Shown here one piece after another: positions 47,714-54,968 of a DNA stretch of 64,000 nucleotides. The notes under the pieces are model-generated. The model searched no databases. It saw nothing but the letters and a program-made list of their open reading frames with translations, and was not told where the DNA came from. The first letter of the stretch is position 1, and each line of letters opens with the position of its first letter. The DNA comes from an uncultured Opitutaceae bacterium (GTDB lineage: Bacteria > Verrucomicrobiota > Verrucomicrobiia > Opitutales > Opitutaceae). Position numbers and translations under genes: made by a program. The stretch lies in NCBI GenBank assembly GCA_903862935.1, contig CAIOZY010000025.1:94579-158578 (forward strand). The letters run 5' to 3'.

Positions 47714-47891
47714 GGAGCCCCTGGTGCGCATCCTGGAGGGCTTGGAGACGCTGCCCGCCGGGGAGACTTTGACGGCCCGAACCGACCGGGAGCCCTGCCA
47801 TCTTTTCGGCGAGGCCGCCCAGCGCGGATTCCGCCACCAGTCCCAGATTCAGCCCGACGGAAGCTGGGTGACGACCCTCACCCGGGGCTGA
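47714..47891 (+). pseudogene. 3' part of the interrupted DUF2249-domain gene
   Basis: EPLVRILEGLETLPAGETLTARTDREPCHLFGEAAQRGFRHQSQIQPDGSWVTTLTRG*. An ATG inside the att core (47706) could restart translation. Confidence 0.88.
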
Positions 47892-47898
47892 GCACGCG

Positions 47899-49245
47899 AT
47901 GCCGAGCGCAGCACCCCCGATCCCGACGGCCCGTATCGCGGCACCGGCGGCCTCCCCCAGCTGGCTTGCCGCGCAGGGCCGCCTGCCGCTCGCCTTCATG
48001 GGCCTGGGCCTGGCATGGCTCGTGGCCGGGTCGGCCCTCCTAGCCGCAAACCCCTGGATCCTGAGCCTGCCCCAAATGACCCCTCCGGTCATCGCTCTGG
48101 TGCACGCCTGGGTGCTGGGGTTTTTCGTCACGGTCGCCTGCGGGGCGGTCTACCAGCTCGCACCGGTCGCCCTGGGGACGACCCTGGCGAGCGAGCGGCG
48201 GGGCTGGTGGCACTTCTGGCTTCACGCGGCGGGAGTGCCGGGGATGGTGTACGCGTTCTGGCGCTGGGACATGGCGCTTCTCGGCCACTTCGGCACCGCG
48301 GTTGCGCTCGGCGTCATCTTCTTTGCCGACAACACCTGGCGGACCGTGCTGCGTTCAGGAAAGCGGGGGCCGGTCGCCTGGTCGCTCGCCCTGGCGGCCG
48401 GATGGATCCTGCTGACCGTGCTGGCGGGACTCACGGTCGCGGCCAACAAGTTCTGGGCGTTCATTCCCGCCGATCCCCTGGCGCTCCTGCGGGCCCACGC
48501 CCACCTGGGAATTATCGGGTTTTTTGCGACGCTGCTGCAGGGGGCGGGGTTCCAGCTGATCCCGATGTTCACGCTGGCCGAGGTCCCGGACTGGAGGCCG
48601 GCCAAGGCCGGGCTAGTCCTCTCCCAGACCGGGCTCCTGGGGCTTGTGCCCTGCCTTGCGGTCGACTTCAGGGCCGGGACTGTCCTATCGGCCCTTCTGG
48701 TCGCGGCCGGGTTTGCCTTCTCGGGTTACGGGCTTGCCCGGACCTTCTCTACCCGGCGGAAGCGTGCGGTCGACCCCGGGGTCCTCGCGCTCTTCCTCGG
48801 GTTGGGCGGCCTCGGAGCGGCCGCGGTCGCCGGCCTCGCCCTGGCCCTGGCCGACCCCCGGACCGCCTCCGGCGGCATGAACGCCGTTTCCTATGGAGTC
48901 CTCGCGCTGGTCGGCGGTCTCCTCCCCTGCATCGCCGGGATAATGTGCAAGGTCGTTCCCTTCCTCGTGTGGATGCGCGCCTACGGGCCCCGCGTGGGCC
49001 GCGGCCCCACCCCCGCCGCCGCGTCTTTGAGCCACGCCGGGCTCGAAAAACTGGGCCTTGGCCTCATGGGCGCGAGCCTGTTGCCGCTGCTCGTGGGATC
49101 GGGAAACTCGAGCATCCCGGCGCTCACCGCGGGCGCGGGGCTCCTGGCGACGGGCGTCTTCTTTTTTGCCGGCAACTTGCTGCGGGTCATGAGCCACCTC
49201 TGGCGCCCCGCCGGGCTTGCGCCGGCCCCCGGAGGCAAACCATGA
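47899..49245 (+). CDS. Multi-TM heme-copper oxidase subunit I-like / NnrS-like membrane protein
   Basis: Conserved His-containing TM segments (VIALVHAWVLGFFVTVACGAVYQLAPVALG; LRAHAHLGIIGFFATLLQGAGFQLIPMF). Confidence 0.65.
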   Translation: MPSAAPPIPTARIAAPAASPSWLAAQGRLPLAFMGLGLAWLVAGSALLAANPWILSLPQMTPPVIALVHAWVLGFFVTVACGAVYQLAPVALGTTLASERRGWWHFWLHAAGVPGMVYAFWRWDMALLGHFGTAVALGVIFFADNTWRTVLRSGKRGPVAWSLALAAGWILLTVLAGLTVAANKFWAFIPADPLALLRAHAHLGIIGFFATLLQGAGFQLIPMFTLAEVPDWRPAKAGLVLSQTGLLGLVPCLAVDFRAGTVLSALLVAAGFAFSGYGLARTFSTRRKRAVDPGVLALFLGLGGLGAAAVAGLALALADPRTASGGMNAVSYGVLALVGGLLPCIAGIMCKVVPFLVWMRAYGPRVGRGPTPAAASLSHAGLEKLGLGLMGASLLPLLVGSGNSSIPALTAGAGLLATGVFFFAGNLLRVMSHLWRPAGLAPAPGGKP

Positions 49246-49556
49246 CCCAGACACCGCCCGATAATGACCAGATTTGGGAGGCCCTCAGGGGCATCCTCGA
49301 TCCCGAGTTCGCGATCAACATCGTCGACCTAGGCCTCATCTACAGCGTCGCCTGCATCGCAGGCGAGGTCGCCGTGACGATGACCCTGACCACCCCGGCC
49401 TGCCCCGCGGGATCCTGGATTGTCGAGGGGGTCCGCGAGACACTCTCGAAGCTGCCCGGGGTCGGACAGGCGCAGGTGGACCTGGTGTTCGAGCCGCCCT
49501 GGAACCCGCAGAGGCTCAGCGAGGCCGCCCGCGCTCAGCTCGGGCGTCCGGACTGA
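49242..49556 (+). CDS. Metal-sulfur cluster assembly factor (DUF59/MIP18/PaaD-like)
   Basis: IWEALRGILDPEFAINIVDLGLIYSVACIAGEVAVTMTLTTPACPAGSWIVEGVRETLSKLPGVGQAQVDLVFEPPWNP. ATGA overlap with the upstream gene. Confidence 0.88.
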   Translation: MTQTPPDNDQIWEALRGILDPEFAINIVDLGLIYSVACIAGEVAVTMTLTTPACPAGSWIVEGVRETLSKLPGVGQAQVDLVFEPPWNPQRLSEAARAQLGRPD

Positions 49557-49774
49557 CCACCCGGGCCGGGACGCGCCGCCCCCATGCGGCGACGCTCCTC
49601 CTCGCGCTCCCTTACCCGCACCTCCGCCGGGACGGCGAAGACGGTGTTGCCCGCCAAGACACAGCCCTTGCGCCCGGGCACGCAGTCGGCCTTCAGGCGA
49701 AGGCACCAGTCGTCCTCGAACCGGAAGTGGGGACAGGAGAAACTCACGAAAGGGGTGCGATCGGCGCCGGTCAC
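49535..49774 (-). CDS. Small conserved-type hypothetical protein
   Basis: MTGADRTPFVSFSCPHFRFEDDWCLRLKADCVPGRKGCVLAGNTVFAVPAEVRVREREEERRR; regular Cys pattern. Confidence 0.45.
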   Translation of the reverse strand: MTGADRTPFVSFSCPHFRFEDDWCLRLKADCVPGRKGCVLAGNTVFAVPAEVRVREREEERRRMGAARPGPGGQSGRPS

Positions 49775-49825
49775 GGCTGGGCCGCCCGGCGCCGCAGGGC
49801 CAAACACAGGGGGAGCGATCCGCCG

Positions 49826-50311
49826 TTATTCGACGATCAGGAAGCCCTTCATCCCAGCCTGCATGTGCCCGGGGAACGCGCACACGAACGGATAGCGGCC
49901 CGGCTTGGCCGGGGCGTTAAAGGAGACCGTGTCCGACTCATTCGGGCCGAGGAGCCGGGTCGACACGATGATGTTGCCCTTGAAGGAGTCCGGGATGAAC
50001 CCCGTCGCGGCGGCCTGGGCCGAGGCGGCCGAGAAGGCGTTCAGGTCCGTCTCGGGTACGAGCAGGATCCAGTTGTGCCCCATGACCGCCTTCGGAACGG
50101 CGCCCGTGTTGGTCAGGGTGACGGCCAGCGCCTCGCCGGGCTTGGCACGGATCTCGGTCAGGCTGTACTTCATCGTGTCGTTTGCCGTGATCGCAATCGC
50201 GCGTCCGGACGGGGCCGCAGCACCGGCATCCTTCGGGGAGCCGCCGCAGCCGGCTAGGGCCGCGGCCGCGAGGGCCAGGGCACCGAGAATCAGATGGTAT
50301 TTTGTCTTCAT
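49826..50311 (-). CDS. Azurin/plastocyanin-type blue copper lipoprotein
   Basis: Lipobox LAGCGG; ITANDTMKYSLTEIRAKPGEALAVTLTNTGAVPKAVMGHNWILL; copper loop CAFPGHMQAGM. Confidence 0.92.
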   Translation of the reverse strand: MKTKYHLILGALALAAAALAGCGGSPKDAGAAAPSGRAIAITANDTMKYSLTEIRAKPGEALAVTLTNTGAVPKAVMGHNWILLVPETDLNAFSAASAQAAATGFIPDSFKGNIIVSTRLLGPNESDTVSFNAPAKPGRYPFVCAFPGHMQAGMKGFLIVE

Positions 50312-50414
50312 GGTCATCCTTAGAGGGTGTGCGCCGGGAGTCCGGCACGCCTTGACCATAGTCAAGGAAGCCAACGATTCAAACGGCTTCTGGGGGACCG
50401 CAGAAACGGGTGGG

Positions 50415-51188
50415 TCAGGTCTCGTGGTACCGGGGAAGTGCGCTCAGCCCGCCGTCGACGGCGATGTCGGCGCCCGAGATGAAGCCCCCCTCCGGGCTTG
50501 CGAGCAGGACCGCCACGGCAGCAACCTCCTCGGGGGTCCCGAGGCGCAGCAGCACATGCTGGCCCGCGAGCTTCGAGATGAGCTCCGGTCCCTCGGATGC
50601 CGCCCGGCGCTCGTTCATCGGGGTATTGATCGCTCCCGGCGAGATGGAGTTGACCCGGATGTTCTCGGCCCCGAGTTGTCCGGCAAGCTGGCGGGTCATG
50701 GAGATCAGTCCCCCCTTTGCCGCGGCGTAGGCGGTCCAGTTGGCCCAGGAGCGGTGGGCCTGGGCCGAGGCGATGTTGATGATGGACCCTCCCTGCCTCT
50801 GACGCAGGTGCGGCAGGGCCGCCCGGATGACCCGGAAGGCCGAGGTGAGGTTGGTGTCGATCACCCGCTGCCAGTCCTCATCCGGCATCGTAGCCGGATC
50901 GCCGGGGAAGGCGACCGCCGCATTGTTGACGACGATGTCGAGCGCGCCGAAGCGGGCGACGGCCTGCCTCACCGCAGCGTCCACGTCAGCCGTTGACCGC
51001 ACGTCGGCGCGAAGCGCCAGGGCCGAGCCCCCGGCCGAGGCGATCTCGGCCTCGACGGAGGTTGCGCGGGCGCAGTCCAGGTCGGCAATCGCAACCCGGG
51101 CTCCTTCTCGCGCAAAGCAGATCGCGATCGCCCGGCCGATGCCGTCGCCGCCTCCTGTGACAAACGCTGTCAGTCCTGAGAGCCTCAT
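50415..51188 (-). CDS. Short-chain dehydrogenase/reductase (SDR)
   Basis: AFVTGGGDGIGRAIAICFAREGARVAIAD; NNAAVAF; YAAAKGGLISMTRQLAGQLG. Confidence 0.93.
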   Translation of the reverse strand: MRLSGLTAFVTGGGDGIGRAIAICFAREGARVAIADLDCARATSVEAEIASAGGSALALRADVRSTADVDAAVRQAVARFGALDIVVNNAAVAFPGDPATMPDEDWQRVIDTNLTSAFRVIRAALPHLRQRQGGSIINIASAQAHRSWANWTAYAAAKGGLISMTRQLAGQLGAENIRVNSISPGAINTPMNERRAASEGPELISKLAGQHVLLRLGTPEEVAAVAVLLASPEGGFISGADIAVDGGLSALPRYHET

Positions 51189-51219
51189 GGGGAAAATCTG
51201 TTGGGTTATGGAGTGCGAT

Positions 51220-52146
51220 CTATTTTCCGGCGGCGCGGTCCCAATCCAAGCTACGCACGAAGGCCGCGAAGAACGGCTTCAGCGAATAGCCGAAGCGGGG
51301 GTTGATCTCGAGCACGTAGGGAATGCGGCCGCGCTCCTTGTTGTCGATGCAGCACAGCCCCTCGAAGCCGAGCGAGCGCAGGATCCCTTCGAATATCCCT
51401 GTGTGGCGGTTGCGGCACCGACGCATCAGAAGGACCGGGTCGCGGCCGTGGATCGCCCGGTCCGAGCCCATCCGGAATTCGACCGTCAGGGCCCTGCGGA
51501 GCCGCCCGCCGATCATGAGCACGTGGGCCGAGTACTCGGTCTCCCCCTCGATGCACTCCTGAAGGAGGTAGTCCGCGGACCCGAGGCACTCCCTGTGCGC
51601 GTCCTCGTCTCTGGGCCCGCGGATCACGAACGAATTTACCCCGCGGGAGTCCCTCCGGCGCTTCAGCACAAGGGGAAACGAGCCCGGCACCGCCGGCTTC
51701 GGAACATGGCGGGAGAAGCCGGCCGAAACGAGCCGGGCGTTAAGGGCCGCCTTGTCGTCGAGGAGGTCGAGGAGCTCCGGGTCGGGGATCGGCAGGGGGT
51801 TCCGCCGCCGCAGCTCGCTGTCGGCTGCGGCCACGCCGAGGGCGCTGATCATCGTCGGCACGACCAGGTCAAAGTCCCCGCCACCGGCCGGAACCGGGCC
51901 AAAGGTCACCTTGTGCCGCATCCCCCAGAATCCGCGCCGGACCGAATCCTCCACCTCCGGCCAGGTCGAAAAGAGGATGCGCTTGCCCGCGGGCAGCTGC
52001 AACCAGTCCCTGACCCGCTCACCCAGCATGAAGGCGCGGTCGCGCCATTTGCGGATCGACTTGAGGGTGTTGATCGACAGCAAGCGGGCCATCCCGCCCC
52101 AGACTGGCCTCGACGTCTTCCGGCAGGCAAGCGCCATCGGGCGCAC
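51220..52146 (-). CDS. ATP-grasp domain protein
   Basis: FPLVLKRRRDSRGVNSFVI, LLQECIEGETEYSAHVLMIGGRLRRALTVEF, IPYVLEINPRFGYS. Confidence 0.8.
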   Translation of the reverse strand: MRPMALACRKTSRPVWGGMARLLSINTLKSIRKWRDRAFMLGERVRDWLQLPAGKRILFSTWPEVEDSVRRGFWGMRHKVTFGPVPAGGGDFDLVVPTMISALGVAAADSELRRRNPLPIPDPELLDLLDDKAALNARLVSAGFSRHVPKPAVPGSFPLVLKRRRDSRGVNSFVIRGPRDEDAHRECLGSADYLLQECIEGETEYSAHVLMIGGRLRRALTVEFRMGSDRAIHGRDPVLLMRRCRNRHTGIFEGILRSLGFEGLCCIDNKERGRIPYVLEINPRFGYSLKPFFAAFVRSLDWDRAAGK

Positions 52147-52198
52147 TGACCCGAAGACTCGCCTGGAAAGGTTGTCCCGCAGGCCCCCGCCGACTTCG

Positions 52199-53161
52199 TC
52201 AGCCCGCGGGCTTCCGGTCGGCCCCCTGCCCGCAGGCAGCCTGCGCCAGTGCGATCGCTCCGCAGATCCCGGCGTTGTCCCCCAGACTGGGGGGAACGAT
52301 GAAGGTTGCGATTCCGGACTCGGTGAGGGCGGGAGAGGTGATATACCCAGCCATCACGGACCGAAACTCAATTCGAAGGCGTTCAAAGAAGCGATCCTCC
52401 CCCAGCTGTCCGGCCTTCCTCACGCTCCCGCCGATGATGATCCGCCGGGGCGACAGCGCGCAGGTCAGGTTCACGAGAGCATGCGCCATGTACCGAATCG
52501 TCATGGCCCAGGCGGGATGGTCGGGCGGGAGGGACTCCGCGGGCATGCCTGCCCGTTTTGCAATGGCAGGCCCGGCGCAGAGGCCCTCCCAGCAGCGCCC
52601 GTGAAACCGGCAGGCCCCGGCGAAGTCGTCCCCCTCGATGCGCGGCAGACCCATGTGCCCCATCTCCGGGTGCACGAGGCCGTGCAGCAGCCTGCCGCGG
52701 GCCATGCCGCCGCCCCCGATCCCGGTGCCCACGGTGAGGTAGACGAAGTCCTCGAGACCCTGCGCGGCGCCCCAGTGCCACTCCCCCAGGGCCGCGCCGT
52801 TCACGTCGGTATCGAACCCAATCGGGAGGCCCTTGAACGCCTGGCGGAGCGGGCCGACGATGTCGGCGTTGTTCCACCCGGGCTTCGGGGTCGTCGTGAT
52901 AAACCCGTAGGTCGAAGAGCGCTCGTCCAGGTCCACCGGCCCGAACGAGGCAACCCCCAGCGCCGCCAAGGGGCCGTGCTCCGCCTGCCTTGCCTTGAGC
53001 CAAGCCACCACCTCACCCATGAGCAGCGAAGGGTTGTCGCCGGTTGGGAAGGAGGCGCGAGCCAACAGGGGGCTGTCCCCACCCGAGCCCACAGCACAGA
53101 CAAACTTTGTCCCACCGGCCTCAATCGCCCCGAAAATCGGTTTTCCCACGGTTCCGCTCAT
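52199..53161 (-). CDS. ROK-family sugar kinase (fructokinase-like)
   Basis: IFGAIEAGGTKFVCAVG; IGFDTDVNGAALGEWHWGAAQGLEDFVYLTVGTGIGGGGMARGRLLHGLVHPEMGHMGLPR. Confidence 0.92.
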   Translation of the reverse strand: MSGTVGKPIFGAIEAGGTKFVCAVGSGGDSPLLARASFPTGDNPSLLMGEVVAWLKARQAEHGPLAALGVASFGPVDLDERSSTYGFITTTPKPGWNNADIVGPLRQAFKGLPIGFDTDVNGAALGEWHWGAAQGLEDFVYLTVGTGIGGGGMARGRLLHGLVHPEMGHMGLPRIEGDDFAGACRFHGRCWEGLCAGPAIAKRAGMPAESLPPDHPAWAMTIRYMAHALVNLTCALSPRRIIIGGSVRKAGQLGEDRFFERLRIEFRSVMAGYITSPALTESGIATFIVPPSLGDNAGICGAIALAQAACGQGADRKPAG

Positions 53162-53297
53162 AATGCATTCACTCTCTCCAAGCCCCTTTCCTAGGGCGAG
53201 CTTTCTTAGACGGGAGAAGCCCGGCCTAGATCCCTTCCTTTCGGCGCGACTCCAGCGAACCCCGCCATGCTCGCTCTGCTAGAGCTTCGGCGATTTT

Positions 53298-54419
53298 TCA
53301 GGCCTTTGCGCACGCCGTGGCGTAGATTTCCCGCGCCCGGCCGAGGGCCCACGTGTAGCGTTCGAAGGAAACACCGAAGGGGATCGAATGGTCCGAGTGC
53401 ATGATGAAGCCCCCGTCGGCGGCATAGGGGATCTTGCGCTCAAGCTCCTTCTCGAGCGCGGTGCGGCTTCCAAGGAGATTCGCAACGCTGATGTTCCCGT
53501 AGCAGGCCATCCGCCGCGGATGGCGCCGGCGCAATTCGGCGATGTCCATGCCGGCGGCGCACTCGAACGGGTTGAGCGCCTCGACGCCGACGTCTAGCAG
53601 GCGTTCCAGGAGGTCCCAAACGCGTCCGTCAGTGTGCATGAGGAAGCGAATCTTGTGGCGGCGCAGCAGGGCTCCGATCCTCTCGTAACTCGGCCGCAGG
53701 AGCCGATCCCAGGCCTCGGGGCTGATCAGAAGCGAGGTTTTGAATCCCATGTCCTCGACAAGAAAAAGCCCGTCCGGACTCATTCCGAGGTCCGCCCCGT
53801 TCTGCAGGACTGCGATCAAGAGGTCGGTGTAGGTCGCGAACATATCGGCGCACCACTCAGGCTCGTCGAGCACGTCGACGAGCAGATTTGTCAGACCGCG
53901 GTGGCGCCATGTCGCCTCCCAAGGCCCGTAGGCGACAAAGGACAGGAACCGGCCCCGGGCCGACGCGGCGGCGTGCCGTCTCCTGGCCTCCTCCCAACTC
54001 GGGTACGGGTCGAGGTGGAAGAAGTAGCCTGTCGAATCGAGGCGGGCCGTCCCGCTCGGATCGTGGAGGGTCATCCGCGGCTTCGTAAGGGATTCCCATG
54101 CCTCCCTCGTTGCCGTCTTGTGTTCGACAAAGTCGAGCGTGCCGCCTCGCCCGTCGGCTTTGGTGACCGTGTAGCCCGCCCGGTCCTCGAAGGTGATGCT
54201 TCCCCCGGCACGGGAGTGGATCACCGTGTCGAATCGGGGCGAGGCGTCGATGAACATCGACTCCACGTCCCAACCGAAGTGGTCGGCGGGCGAAACCCCC
54301 GGCGGCATCCCCTCCCCGATCCAATCCTGCTGCACCCCGTCCCAGAGGGAGTCGCTCACCGGGAGCCGATCTGGGCGCTCGAAATTGAGGGCAGCGGTAA
54401 CGCGTTCCCGGGAGGTCAT
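53298..54419 (-). CDS. Uroporphyrinogen decarboxylase (URO-D)-like methyltransferase family protein
   Basis: MTSRERVTAALNFERPDRLPVSDSLWDGVQQDW; LRRHKIRFLMHTDGRVWDLLERLLDVGVEALNPFECAAGMDIAELRRRHPRRMACYGNIS. Confidence 0.82.
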   Translation of the reverse strand: MTSRERVTAALNFERPDRLPVSDSLWDGVQQDWIGEGMPPGVSPADHFGWDVESMFIDASPRFDTVIHSRAGGSITFEDRAGYTVTKADGRGGTLDFVEHKTATREAWESLTKPRMTLHDPSGTARLDSTGYFFHLDPYPSWEEARRRHAAASARGRFLSFVAYGPWEATWRHRGLTNLLVDVLDEPEWCADMFATYTDLLIAVLQNGADLGMSPDGLFLVEDMGFKTSLLISPEAWDRLLRPSYERIGALLRRHKIRFLMHTDGRVWDLLERLLDVGVEALNPFECAAGMDIAELRRRHPRRMACYGNISVANLLGSRTALEKELERKIPYAADGGFIMHSDHSIPFGVSFERYTWALGRAREIYATACAKA

Positions 54420-54968
54420 CGGAGGAGAGGGTTCTTTGGGAGCTCTCGGCTGCCCGAGGCCGCAGCGGCGAACCGAAAGACTCGACCGGACGGCGGGCGA
54501 TACAGCACCCGCTGAGCAGTCAGGGCACCCCGAAATTGTCGCGGGTCGGGAAAGGAGTGAATGGGCTTGCGCCGGAGGTTGTCCGAGTTCCCCAACCAGG
54601 CGTCGCAGCCATGCCCCGTAAGCGGGACTTCCGCCGCGGTCAGAAGAAGGCAGACACGTCTCCAGGCCATGAGGCTCAAGCCATGCACCCCTGACACGGA
54701 GCCTGCCCTCCGTCAACGACCCTGAGTACCGACTTGTTCCTCGGGCTGTGCGCCCCGGGTCGGGCAGTCCCTCTCAAAAGCCCGTTGGGCGGAGCTTGGA
54801 ACGGGATTTCCGCGCCACATGGGTAGCTGTCCTGAGAGGAGGAAGAGGGCCCCTGGATCCGTTTCAAGGCCCGCGCGCGCAAAGGCATGTTATACTTTAA
54901 CGGGTTACGTCTCGATTTATGAGAACTTTTATAAATTTTTGATTATATTGGGTTTATAATATAGCGTT

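Noticed and set aside
47490-48131. 213-aa minus ORF spanning the right end of the element and host DNA
   Set aside because: Not an independent gene. Its C-terminal part is the circular-form tail of the integrase and its N-terminal part is antisense to the DUF2249 3' fragment and the oxidase-like gene.
54931-54968. AT-rich segment with TATAAT upstream of the hybrid kinase as a sigma-70 promoter
   Set aside because: TATAAT ends only 8 nt before the ATG and no -35 is suitably spaced. Not claimed as a promoter.
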